This document shows positions 17,428-25,745 of a stretch of DNA of 40,042 nt, piece by piece; within the stretch, counting starts at the first letter, position 1, and each line of letters opens with the position of its first letter. Below the pieces are notes generated by a model, which saw only the letters and a list, made by a program, of their open reading frames with translations, made no database searches and was not told the origin of the DNA. The position numbers and the translations under genes are program-made. The stretch is from Candidatus Cryptobacteroides intestinigallinarum (lineage in GTDB: Bacteria; Bacteroidota; Bacteroidia; Bacteroidales; UBA932): NCBI GenBank assembly GCA_017694785.1, contig JADIMK010000078.1, positions 1 through 40,042 of the forward strand, given 5' to 3'.

Positions 17428-18768
17428 TTATCTTATCTTGAGAAGTGCTATTGTAAATACCGCAAGCAGGATCCCGATGATCCAGAAGCGGACAACTATC
17501 TTTGCCTCAGGTATCGCCCGTTTAGGCCATGTTATGGCAGCCGGTATACCTTCCTTCTGGAAATGGTGGTGGATAGGGGTCATCTTGAATATCCTCCGTC
17601 CCGCACCGTATTTCTTCTTTGTATATCTGAACCAGAACCTCTGTATGATTACTGAGAGTGTCTCGACAAGGAATATCCCGCAGAGTATAGGCAGGAGCAG
17701 CTCTTTTCTGATGAGGATGGCGCATACTCCGATTATGCCTCCGAGTGCAAGGCTGCCTGTATCTCCCATGAATACCTGTGCCGGGTATGAATTGTACCAG
17801 AGGAAGCCTATCAGTGCTCCGACGAACGCTGCCATGAATACCGCTATCTCTCCAGTACCCGGGATATACATTATGTTGAGGTATTCTGCGTTTAGAATGT
17901 TACCTGACAGATATGCGAATATTCCCAGCACTACACCTACGATTGCCGATGTACCTGTAGCGAGCCCGTCCATTCCGTCCGTGAGGTTGGTGCCGTTAGA
18001 GCAGGCCGTGATCACGAATACGATCATTATCACGTATATCGCCCATTTGCAGTACCAGCCGAGGGCTCCCTTGAACGGAGAAAGCCATTTGTAGTCAAAT
18101 TCATGGTTCTTTACAAACGGTATGGTGGTCTTTGTACTTTTTACCACATCCTGGCCGGCCGAGGCGGCCTGACCTGTCGTGACACCTTGTCCTGCCGAGG
18201 CCGCAACTGCTGCCTCTCCGGATCCCGAAGCGATAACCGTCCCTGTGCTGTCTGCGGTGATTCCGCTTTCCTGCTTTACCGGCTGTGCTTTTTCCCTTAC
18301 TACGATCTGGTCGCTGAAGCATACTGTCAGACCTATGCTGAGGCCGAGGAGTATCTGCGCTATCAGTTTGCCTTTTTCACTCATTCCTTCCTTGTTGTGC
18401 CGGAAGACCTTTATGTAGTCATCAGCAAAGCCGAGCAGCCCCAGCCATACAGTCGTTATCAGAAGCAATATGATATAGATGTTGGTCAGGTCGGCAAACA
18501 GAAGCACGGATATGAGAATGGACAGGATTATGATTATACCTCCCATGGTCGGGGTGCCCTTTTTCTGGAGCTGTCCTTCCAGCCCCAGGTCACGTATCTC
18601 TTCTCCTATCTGTTTCTTCTGCAGCCAGCGTATTATTCTCCTTCCGAGCAGCAGTGATATCAGAATTGCTGCGGCACTGGCAAATATGGCCCTGAAGGAC
18701 AGGTATGTGAAAAGTCTCTGTCCAGGTATGTCGCAGTCCTTGAGGAATTCAAACAAATGGTATATCAT
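17428..18768 (-). CDS. mraY: Phospho-MurNAc-pentapeptide transferase with insertion
   Basis: Inner-membrane enzyme transferring phospho-MurNAc-pentapeptide to undecaprenyl phosphate to make lipid I; 446 residues versus about 360-420 usual. KKGTPTMGG (69-77), the catalytic DDY at 116-118, NGTNLTDGMDGLATG and the terminal TPIHHHFQKEG motif with the HHH triad are all present. Between FSDQIVVREK and STKTTIPF (about 161-209) lies an Ala/Gly/Ser/Thr-rich stretch with an ASAGQxV repeat. It sits in the loop before the helix carrying the NGTNLTDG motif, outside the catalytic motifs. The start overlaps the murE stop by ATGA. Confidence 0.96.
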   Translation of the reverse strand: MIYHLFEFLKDCDIPGQRLFTYLSFRAIFASAAAILISLLLGRRIIRWLQKKQIGEEIRDLGLEGQLQKKGTPTMGGIIIILSILISVLLFADLTNIYIILLLITTVWLGLLGFADDYIKVFRHNKEGMSEKGKLIAQILLGLSIGLTVCFSDQIVVREKAQPVKQESGITADSTGTVIASGSGEAAVAASAGQGVTTGQAASAGQDVVKSTKTTIPFVKNHEFDYKWLSPFKGALGWYCKWAIYVIMIVFVITACSNGTNLTDGMDGLATGTSAIVGVVLGIFAYLSGNILNAEYLNIMYIPGTGEIAVFMAAFVGALIGFLWYNSYPAQVFMGDTGSLALGGIIGVCAILIRKELLLPILCGIFLVETLSVIIQRFWFRYTKKKYGAGRRIFKMTPIHHHFQKEGIPAAITWPKRAIPEAKIVVRFWIIGILLAVFTIALLKIR

Positions 18769-20231
18769 CTCTCTGTCATTTCATTGAATATCTCCGGCAC
18801 AATCTCTTTCTCGTCAAAGTGGTGCTTTTCTTTTCCTATTATCTGGTATGTCTCATGACCTTTACCGGCAAGGAGTATCGTGCTTCCCGGAGCAGAAGTC
18901 ATGATGGCTGTACGGATTGCCTCCTTCCTGTCCTCTATGAAAAGGGATTTTGCCTTACCAGATGCATCGAAGCCTGTCTTGATGTCAGCCATGATGTCGG
19001 ATGTCTTCTCTGTCCGGCTGTTGTCGGACGTCACGATGATCCTGTCGGCAAGTCTCTGTGCCACTTCTGCCATTTCCGGTCTCTTGGTCCTGTCTCTGTC
19101 TCCACCGCATCCGAAGACGCATATAAGAGGCCTTTCAGGAGCTATGTCACGTAGAGTCTGGAGCACATTTTCCATTGCGTCCGGCGTGTGCGCATAGTCG
19201 ATTACTACTGAAAGGTCGTGAGGTCCCCTCAGGGTCTCCAGCCTTCCAGAAGCGGGTTTGAGTGTACTTGCCGCAACAAGTGTCTGGTCCGGATCTGCTC
19301 CGAGTACCACTGCTGTAGTGTATGCCGCAAGTATGTTGTAGGCATTGTGCCTGCCTATGAGCCTGCACCATGTCTCCTTGCCGTCTATCTTGAGCAGCAT
19401 CCCGTCGAAACTCTCCTCGATGATTCTGCATGTATGGTCTGCAATGCTTTTGCAAGAATAGGTGATGACCTTGGCTTTTGTGTTCTGGACCATCACCATA
19501 CCGTTTCTGTCATCGATGTTGGTGATGGCGAAGGCTCCGGGTTCCAGCATGTCGAAGAACATCTTCTTGCATCTGAGATATTCGGCGAAAGTCTTGTGAT
19601 AATCCAGATGGTCATGTGTGAGGTTCGAGAATATGCCGGCTTTGAACTTCAGTCCTGCGACCCTTTCCTGCTCCATCCCGATTGAACTGACCTCCATGAA
19701 GCAGTATCCGCAGCCTTCGTCGACCATGCGGGCGAGCAGAGAATTGATTGTTATCGGGTCGGAAGTCGTGTTGATTGCCTCGAAGCGTTTGTTCCCGACA
19801 TAGTTTGCTATCGTGGAAAGAAGTCCGCAATGGTATCCGAGCTGTGTGAAGAGCTGGTGCAGCAGGGTGACTGTGGTTGTCTTGCCGTTGGTGCCTGTTA
19901 TCCCGACCAGGGTCAGCTTCTCAGAAGGATTGCCGAAAAAGTTGGCTGCCGCTATAGCAAGGGCATGTCGGGATGATTCAGCCCTCAGGAATATGGTTCC
20001 CTCTGCCTGAGTCTCCTCGGCACCGGGAGTCTGGTATATTACAGCTGCGGCGCCCTTGCCGACAGCTGCATTTATATAATCGTGTCCGTCGTTTTCAAAT
20101 CCTTTGACTGCAATGAACAGTGCTCCGGGGATGACTTTCCTTGAGTCACAGCAGACAGCTGTAATCTCAGGGCTGCCGTCCTTGGATCTGGAGCATATCC
20201 CGCAGTCTCTTGTTATTTCGTCAAGTTTCAT
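18765..20231 (-). CDS. murE: UDP-N-acetylmuramyl-tripeptide synthetase
   Basis: Mur ligase adding the third stem-peptide residue; 488 residues. The P-loop is GTNGKTTTV (113-121), HDHLDYH lies at 207-213, and SVVIDYAHTPDAM opens the C-terminal domain. The residue-3 recognition loop reads DNSR (403-406), whereas meso-diaminopimelate ligases normally have DNPR; Asn and the terminal Arg are kept, Pro is Ser. Meso-DAP therefore remains the likeliest substrate, with some doubt. The stop overlaps the mraY start by 4 bp, and the gene begins 2 bp after ftsI, so translation is likely coupled through the three genes. Confidence 0.95.
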   Translation of the reverse strand: MKLDEITRDCGICSRSKDGSPEITAVCCDSRKVIPGALFIAVKGFENDGHDYINAAVGKGAAAVIYQTPGAEETQAEGTIFLRAESSRHALAIAAANFFGNPSEKLTLVGITGTNGKTTTVTLLHQLFTQLGYHCGLLSTIANYVGNKRFEAINTTSDPITINSLLARMVDEGCGYCFMEVSSIGMEQERVAGLKFKAGIFSNLTHDHLDYHKTFAEYLRCKKMFFDMLEPGAFAITNIDDRNGMVMVQNTKAKVITYSCKSIADHTCRIIEESFDGMLLKIDGKETWCRLIGRHNAYNILAAYTTAVVLGADPDQTLVAASTLKPASGRLETLRGPHDLSVVIDYAHTPDAMENVLQTLRDIAPERPLICVFGCGGDRDRTKRPEMAEVAQRLADRIIVTSDNSRTEKTSDIMADIKTGFDASGKAKSLFIEDRKEAIRTAIMTSAPGSTILLAGKGHETYQIIGKEKHHFDEKEIVPEIFNEMTER

Positions 20232-20233
20232 GA

Positions 20234-22375
20234 CTATTCCAATATTATCTTTACTGTATTTCCTTTTTTCATATGAGTGCCTCCTGCGGGTGATTGCCTG
20301 ACCACATGGCCGGTACCTTTGTATTCACATCTGTATCCGCAGTTTTCTATTGACCATATTGCGTCTGAGAGCCCGAGTCCCGTCACATCCGGTATCTCTT
20401 CTATATTGTCGGCTCCGGAGATGACATAAGATGCCGTCATCTGAGGTATCTGTCCGCCGGCTTGGATTTCTTCTCCCCATGCCGGTGAAAGAGTGTAGAT
20501 GTTGTCTACAATTTCTCTGAATGTTGCGGCCGGCAGAGAGCCTCCGTAGAAGTCATACGGTGACAATTTCGAGTATACGACTACGATGGCACTGTATTTT
20601 GGAGCTTCTGCAGGGAAGAATCCCACGAATGTTCCTTGATGCTGCCTGTATCCGCGGCTGTCTTTGTAGACTGTCCTCTGCCTGCCTCCGATCTCGGTTA
20701 CGAACGGTATCTGTGCTGTACCTGTCTTGCCGGCCACACTGCACCGTGCTCCCTTGAGCCGTTTGCCGGTACCTTCTTCAACTACCAGCTTCAAGGCTTT
20801 GGCGAGGGTGTCTGCTGTCTCCGGCGAGCAGATCGATCCGTTGAGGATCTGCTTTCCGAATTTTCTATGTACTATGCCGTCTTTCTCTGTGTCTTCTACA
20901 ATGTATGGCTTCATCATCATCCCTTTGTTTGCAATTGCATTGTAGAACATGAGGATATGCAGAGGTGTCTCAAGTACGCTGTACCCTATGGCTATGGACG
21001 GCAGCGCGGTCCCGCTCCATCTTGCCGAACCTGGAGTAGGGATGACCGGCTTGGCAAGTCCGGCAAGGTCAAAGTCAAACTGTTCATCAAGCTTATATTC
21101 AAAAAGCTTGTCTATGAACGTTTTTTCAGTCTGTAGATTTTCTCCGTAATTGGTGCATGCGAGATATCGGAAGACATGGTTTGAGGATATCTTCAGTCCG
21201 TCTGCTACTGTAATGTATTCGCCCTTGTCCCTCAGGTAAGTGTCTGTCGGAAGCTTCTCACCTTTCCATTCCCATTTCCCGTGGAAAGTAGGTACCTTGG
21301 TGTCAAGAGTTACCTTCCCGTCTTCAATCAGTGTCATAAGGGTGGTGAGCTTGAAGACTGAACCCGGGTCTCCTGCCCGGCCTATGGCATAGTTGTATGT
21401 CTCGCTGAGAGAGCCGTCCTCATTCATCTTCAGATTAACCATGGCACGTATGGCTCCAGTTTCGACATCCATCACGATCACGCAGCCTCCTTCTATGTTC
21501 TCGCTTATTTTCTCATTGCTGAGGATGTTCTTCTTCAGGGCCCTGTCCGCGATGTCCTGTATGTCAATGTCGATTGTGGTCCTTATGTCCAGCCCGTTCT
21601 CGGCTTTGAATGAGGTGCTGTCAAAATCAGGGATGCGTCTGTTGCCGTCTGTTATCCTCAGCCATTCAACACCTTCCTTCCCATGCAGGACATAATTGTA
21701 TTTCCCTTCTACACCTATCCTGTTCTGCCCTTCTGTCCTGTTGTCCTTTACATATCCGATGACCCTTCTTGCAAGTGTCTGGTATGGGTATTGTCTGGTA
21801 TCGTGTTTCTCGACGATTATACCGCCTCTGTTCGGCCCTTCGTTGAAAAGCGGGAATTCCTTTATCTCCTGAAGCTGGCCATGGTCTATCTCATGCCCGA
21901 TCTTGACATATTTTCTTCCGTTGCGGCGGCCGCTTACAATTGTCTTGTAATATTCGGCTTCACTTTTGTCTCCGAAGACCTTTGAAAGTTCAGATGAGAG
22001 TTTCCTTGCTTTGTCCAGCCATTCCTGTTCATGTCTTATCCCTCTTTCCTTGTTCTTGTCCGTGGCATATGATTCCTTCATTACCGTGCAGTCCATGTAG
22101 ATCTGGTACATCGGTGCAGATGAAGCGAGCAGCCTGCCGTCATGGGATAGGATTGAACCTCTCACGGGTTCAAGTATCTCTTTTCTGCTTTTGGGTGTAA
22201 GGTATTTTTCGAGCAGAGGATCAGGAGTGAAGATGAACTGCAGGTAGAAGAGTCTTCCTATCATTACTATCGAGAAGACAAGGCACAGCAGATATATCCC
22301 GAGCAGTGACTTTGCCGCCCGGTCATTTCTTCCGTTCTTTTCATTTTCTTTCTTCTGGTCCATCTGGTCTGTCAT
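20234..22375 (-). CDS. ftsI: Septal transpeptidase FtsI/PBP3 with one PASTA domain
   Basis: Class B penicillin-binding protein cross-linking septal peptidoglycan; 713 residues. A cytoplasmic Lys/Asn-rich start is followed by one membrane helix (about 24-44). The pedestal has the VRGSILSHDGRLLA block. In the transpeptidase domain the active-site Ser is S339 in SVFK, then SSN (397-399) and KTG (550-552). A single PASTA repeat (about 655-713, IPDVTGLGLSDAIWSIENCGY...) ends the protein. It overlaps ftsL by ATGA and sits next to its SEDS partner's cluster. Confidence 0.95.
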   Translation of the reverse strand: MTDQMDQKKENEKNGRNDRAAKSLLGIYLLCLVFSIVMIGRLFYLQFIFTPDPLLEKYLTPKSRKEILEPVRGSILSHDGRLLASSAPMYQIYMDCTVMKESYATDKNKERGIRHEQEWLDKARKLSSELSKVFGDKSEAEYYKTIVSGRRNGRKYVKIGHEIDHGQLQEIKEFPLFNEGPNRGGIIVEKHDTRQYPYQTLARRVIGYVKDNRTEGQNRIGVEGKYNYVLHGKEGVEWLRITDGNRRIPDFDSTSFKAENGLDIRTTIDIDIQDIADRALKKNILSNEKISENIEGGCVIVMDVETGAIRAMVNLKMNEDGSLSETYNYAIGRAGDPGSVFKLTTLMTLIEDGKVTLDTKVPTFHGKWEWKGEKLPTDTYLRDKGEYITVADGLKISSNHVFRYLACTNYGENLQTEKTFIDKLFEYKLDEQFDFDLAGLAKPVIPTPGSARWSGTALPSIAIGYSVLETPLHILMFYNAIANKGMMMKPYIVEDTEKDGIVHRKFGKQILNGSICSPETADTLAKALKLVVEEGTGKRLKGARCSVAGKTGTAQIPFVTEIGGRQRTVYKDSRGYRQHQGTFVGFFPAEAPKYSAIVVVYSKLSPYDFYGGSLPAATFREIVDNIYTLSPAWGEEIQAGGQIPQMTASYVISGADNIEEIPDVTGLGLSDAIWSIENCGYRCEYKGTGHVVRQSPAGGTHMKKGNTVKIILE

Positions 22376-22890
22376 TTCTTCGTCTTTCCTGCCGCTATCC
22401 TGTCCGCCGGCTTTTCAGGTATCGTCAGCCGTGATCCTTTCTTCTCCAGCATCTCCTCGACCGTGCTGAGCCTGTCGAGCTCTACTAGCTCACAGGTCTT
22501 CTGTGCGTAATATATCTTGTAGTCTTCAAGCTCTTTCTTGCTTTCTTCGAGCCGGACCATGGTCTGGTCTATCTCAAGTTTGATCCAGATGCTTACAACA
22601 GCAAGGAAAAAAAGATATATGATATGGAGGAAATATCTGTCGAACCTGAGTCTTATCAGGAATTCCCCCTGTATTATCGCCCCTATGCTGTTGCGCAGCA
22701 GACCGAAGATGTAGCGGAATGAAAATCTCTGTTTTGCGGCTGATTGCCTTTCCGTGCTCTCATCCTGGACTGCGTCTCCTTCTGGGCCAAGCCCCATGCC
22801 TTCTTTTCCGTCAGGTTTTTCTACGGTCATCCCGGAGATGTGCTCTTCCTGAGAAATAGCCGCAGAATGTATGTCATCTATCTCTTCCAT
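22372..22890 (-). CDS. ftsL: FtsL-like bitopic division protein
   Basis: A 172-residue protein with the FtsL plan. The cytoplasmic region is long (about 85 residues; acidic start, then basic SFRYIFGLLRNSIG). One membrane helix follows (about 86-104, FLHIIYLFFLAVVSIWIKL), then a coiled coil (about 105-137) and a Leu-rich segment TVEEMLEKKGSRLTIPEKP, the usual FtsL end. It would link FtsQ to FtsW-FtsI. Sequence identity in this family is poor, so the call depends on topology and on its place between rsmH and ftsI. It begins 1 bp after rsmH and overlaps ftsI by 4 bp. The long cytoplasmic region is typical of Bacteroidota forms as far as I know. Confidence 0.85.
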   Translation of the reverse strand: MEEIDDIHSAAISQEEHISGMTVEKPDGKEGMGLGPEGDAVQDESTERQSAAKQRFSFRYIFGLLRNSIGAIIQGEFLIRLRFDRYFLHIIYLFFLAVVSIWIKLEIDQTMVRLEESKKELEDYKIYYAQKTCELVELDRLSTVEEMLEKKGSRLTIPEKPADRIAAGKTKK

Positions 22891-22891
22891 G

Positions 22892-23815
22892 TCATTTCTC
22901 CTTTCTGACTGCTGTCTTTTCTGCTACCCTCAGTTTCGCACTTCTGGCTCTGGTGTTGGCCTGTATCTCTTCTTCTTCAGGGATTTCCGGTTTCCTGTTC
23001 ACTGCCTTCAGGGGAGCAAGGGATCTTCCGTAAAGGTCCTTCTCTTCCTTTCCGTCGATATTGCCGCTCCTGATGAAATTCTTTACCATCCTGTCTTCAA
23101 GGGAATGGTAGGTGATCACGACAAGATGTCCTCCCGGCTTAAGTGATTCGGCGGCCCCGTAAAGGAACTTTTCCAGGGAGCGCATTTCCTGATTGACCTC
23201 AATCCTCAGGGCTTGATATATCTTTGCCAGGGCCTTGTGCCTTGCGAACTGCGGGAGAGCGCTGTCTATGGCTTTCTCCAGATCTCCGGTAGTCTCTACG
23301 GGGGCCTTATCCCTTGCAGCACATATCATTGATGCGATTCTTCCGCTGTTCTCGACTTCGCCGTAGATCCTGAATATCTTCTCGAGCTCTTCTTTTGTCC
23401 TTGAATTGATTACGTCGGCTGCTGTAGCTCCGGAGCCGGTGTCCATCCTCATGTCAAGTCTTGCATCGTATCTGAATGAAAATCCTCTTTCCGGAGTGTC
23501 AAACTGGTGTGACGATACCCCGAGGTCGGCGATGATACCGTCAATGCCATCGCAGTATCCCTCATAAAGGAGGAAGTTGTGGATGAAACGGAAATTGTTG
23601 TGGATGAGGGTGAGCCTGTTGTCGTCCGGACGGTTGGCCAATGCATCAGTGTCCCTGTCGAAGGCAATGAGACGACCTTCGGCGGAAAGCCTTGAAAGGA
23701 TTTCCCTCGAGTGTCCTCCACCACCGAATGTGGCGTCGGCATATACACCGGACGGGTCGCCTATAAGGGCAGTGACGCTCTTTTCAAGCAATACGGGAGT
23801 ATGATATACAGACAT
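22892..23815 (-). CDS. rsmH: 16S rRNA (cytosine-1402-N4)-methyltransferase
   Basis: SAM-dependent methyltransferase (MraW) acting on C1402 in the ribosomal P site; 307 residues, normal length. YHTPVLLEKSV at the N-terminus, the SAM loop DATFGGGGHSREIL, AFDRDTDAL, GIIADLGVSSHQFDTPERGFSFRYDARLDMRMD, and VVITYHSLEDRMVKNFI are all family signatures in the right order. GGAGGTG lies 7 bp before ATG 23815. It is the second gene of the dcw transcript, as in most bacteria. Confidence 0.97.
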   Translation of the reverse strand: MSVYHTPVLLEKSVTALIGDPSGVYADATFGGGGHSREILSRLSAEGRLIAFDRDTDALANRPDDNRLTLIHNNFRFIHNFLLYEGYCDGIDGIIADLGVSSHQFDTPERGFSFRYDARLDMRMDTGSGATAADVINSRTKEELEKIFRIYGEVENSGRIASMICAARDKAPVETTGDLEKAIDSALPQFARHKALAKIYQALRIEVNQEMRSLEKFLYGAAESLKPGGHLVVITYHSLEDRMVKNFIRSGNIDGKEEKDLYGRSLAPLKAVNRKPEIPEEEEIQANTRARSAKLRVAEKTAVRKEK

Positions 23816-23830
23816 TCCACACCTCCGCTC

Positions 23831-24277
23831 TTAAAGATCTGACATGGATTCGGCAAGGGCTATATAAGCCTCATCAGGGATAGATGCGGATTCATACCTG
23901 TCCTTTGCCCAGAGCTCAATCTTATGGTCGTTGCCTGCGAATATCACCTCTTTTTCCGCTCCGATGGCATCAAGAAGCTTCTTCGGTACGGAAATGCGTC
24001 CGAGCTTGCTGTCGGGTGTGACGATGGCACAGTTGCGCATGAACTGTCTCCAGAACATGGCATGCTCTTTCTTGAGAAAATTCAGTCTGGATTTTATGGC
24101 TTCTGATTCCTTTTCCCATTCGGAAAATGTGAACATCTCCAGACAATCGGCGAATATGTCTTTCCTGATGACGAATCGCATGTCGTCTTCAGGCAGCAGG
24201 CACTTGAAGGCAGAGGGAAAGATTATCCTCCCTTTGTCATCAATCTTTGCACTGTATTCTCCGATGAATTTAACCAT
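23831..24277 (-). CDS. mraZ: Transcriptional regulator MraZ
   Basis: DNA-binding regulator at the head of the dcw cluster; 148 residues containing two tandem SpoVT/AbrB-like halves. The first has AKIDDKGRIIFPSAFK (about 10-25) and the second SKLGRISVPKKLLDAIG, both with the D-x-K/G-R-I-x-x-P core. MraZ proteins form ring oligomers that bind short repeats upstream of their own gene and in E. coli repress the cluster. An AAAGTGG motif lies between the predicted -33 and -7 boxes 45 bp upstream of the start, consistent with autoregulation. Confidence 0.96.
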   Translation of the reverse strand: MVKFIGEYSAKIDDKGRIIFPSAFKCLLPEDDMRFVIRKDIFADCLEMFTFSEWEKESEAIKSRLNFLKKEHAMFWRQFMRNCAIVTPDSKLGRISVPKKLLDAIGAEKEVIFAGNDHKIELWAKDRYESASIPDEAYIALAESMSDL

Positions 24278-24302
24278 AGTTCTCCCCAGAAGTCATTTGC
24301 CG

Positions 24303-24335
24303 CAAAAGTAAGAATTATTTTCCACTTTACTCCAA
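24303..24335 (-). promoter_or_regulatory. Predicted dcw promoter with candidate MraZ site
   Basis: Minus-strand TACTTTTG (24303-24310) is an exact TAnnTTTG -7 box; TTGG (24332-24335) is a weak -33 at 21 bp. Between them AAAGTGG (24322-24328) resembles the MraZ box described in Mollicutes. GTGGAAAA occurs here (24318-24325) and again 30 bp further upstream (24348-24355). Confidence 0.65.
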
Positions 24336-24372
24336 TATTTTACAAATTTTTCCACAAAATGTGCGGCGGGCA

Positions 24373-24403
24373 TTTGTGCATGAGATTTTTAGCATTAACT
24401 TTG
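24373..24403 (+). promoter_or_regulatory. Predicted promoter of the M23 lipoprotein
   Basis: TTTG (24373-24376), exactly 19 bp, then TAACTTTG (24396-24403): a perfect Bacteroidota -33/-7 pair. The start site would be near 24409, giving a leader of about 25-40 nt. It diverges from the mraZ promoter and the two are about 60 bp apart. Confidence 0.8.
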
Positions 24404-24434
24404 CCTTCCGCAGCCTATGTGGCTGTGACAGAAA

Positions 24435-25727
24435 ATGCAGTATATCATGAGAAAACATATATATCTGGCGCTGACGGCGGCGATCATTTTGCCGGCAGCT
24501 CTTTCATCATGCGGAAGCAGGAGCGGAAATACGGTGATTACCGCAGTTGAAGATACATGCATGACTGCTGCGGCAGATTCTTCTTTCCTCGGATTCCGGG
24601 CTGAAGATTTCCTGTGTGAAGAAGAGACTGTACGTTCCGGGAAGTTCTTTTCTTCAATACTTGTGGATGCCGGGATGTCCCTGGCTGAGGCCTATGCTCT
24701 GTCTGACTCATGCAGTGGCGTCTTTGATGTGAGAAGCCTCAGGAAAGGAGCCGACTACCAGATATATTATCCTGATGATTCACTTGCCGGGAATGCTCCT
24801 TCGTACATCGTGTACTGGCAGGACCGGGTCAACGGCTATGTATTCAGATGCCGGCCGCCGTATTCCGCCTGGCCGGTCACCAGACCGGTCCTGACCGAAC
24901 GCCGCTATGCGGATGTGACCATTTCATCATCCCTGTGGAACGATATGCTGGATGCAGGAGTGTCTCCGTTGCTTATAATTTCACTTTCGGATATCTATGC
25001 ATGGACAGTGGACTTTTTCGGTTTGCAGAAAGGTGACAGTTTCAAGGTAATCTATGATGAGAGGATATGTGACGGCGAGACAGTAGCTGTAGATACAGTG
25101 AGATATGCTGTATTTTCTCATGATGGAGCTGAGCTCCCGGCGGTGATGTTCAACCAGAAGGATGGAGGAAATATCTACTGGAACGAAAAAGGGGAGAGCA
25201 TGAGGAAAGCATTCCTGAAGGCCCCACTCCAGTATTCCAGGATCAGTTCGGGATTTTCTTATGCCAGGAGGCATCCGGTGACAAGAAGGGTCCAGCCACA
25301 TACAGGTGTCGATTATGCCGCTCCGGCCGGTACTCCTGTCATGACGATAGGAGACGGAGTAGTGACAAGTGTAAAATATGAAGGTGCCGGCGGAAATGTC
25401 GTGAGGATAAGGCACAATTCGGTATATTCTACAGCCTATCTGCATCTGTCCCGTTTCGGGAAAGGGATAAGGGCCGGTGCAAGAGTCCGTCAGGGAGATG
25501 TGATAGGTTATGTGGGATCAACCGGCCGCAGTACCGGCCCTCATCTTGATTTCAGGGTATGGAAAAACGGATCTGCTATAAATCCGCTGAAGATGGAGTC
25601 TCCTCCTGCCGAACCTGTAGCAGAACAGAATCTGGCAGCATTCCATGACGCATGCAATGCCTATGTCATGGAACTCGCAAAGCTTGAGGCTCAGCCTCTT
25701 GTGCTTTCAGTCCTGGATGTGCTGTAG
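24435..25727 (+). CDS. M23 metallopeptidase lipoprotein (murein hydrolase type)
   Basis: Envelope lipoprotein with a C-terminal M23 (LytM) domain, predicted to cleave or regulate cleavage of peptidoglycan. The signal peptide ends in the lipobox LSSC; the start may be ATG 24447 rather than 24435. The central region (about 65-260) contains an OapA/LysM-like segment (RSGKFFSSILVDAG...FDVRSLRKG). Zinc ligands H289 and D293 sit in HTGVDYAAPAG, with H337 in AYLHLS. The last motif is HLD (H370-L-D372) where the family usually has HxH, so the third zinc ligand would be Asp. It is divergent from the dcw cluster, which fits a role in cell-wall remodelling during division. Confidence 0.85.
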   Translation: MQYIMRKHIYLALTAAIILPAALSSCGSRSGNTVITAVEDTCMTAAADSSFLGFRAEDFLCEEETVRSGKFFSSILVDAGMSLAEAYALSDSCSGVFDVRSLRKGADYQIYYPDDSLAGNAPSYIVYWQDRVNGYVFRCRPPYSAWPVTRPVLTERRYADVTISSSLWNDMLDAGVSPLLIISLSDIYAWTVDFFGLQKGDSFKVIYDERICDGETVAVDTVRYAVFSHDGAELPAVMFNQKDGGNIYWNEKGESMRKAFLKAPLQYSRISSGFSYARRHPVTRRVQPHTGVDYAAPAGTPVMTIGDGVVTSVKYEGAGGNVVRIRHNSVYSTAYLHLSRFGKGIRAGARVRQGDVIGYVGSTGRSTGPHLDFRVWKNGSAINPLKMESPPAEPVAEQNLAAFHDACNAYVMELAKLEAQPLVLSVLDVL

Positions 25728-25745
25728 CTTTTCTTCTGGAGTCTC

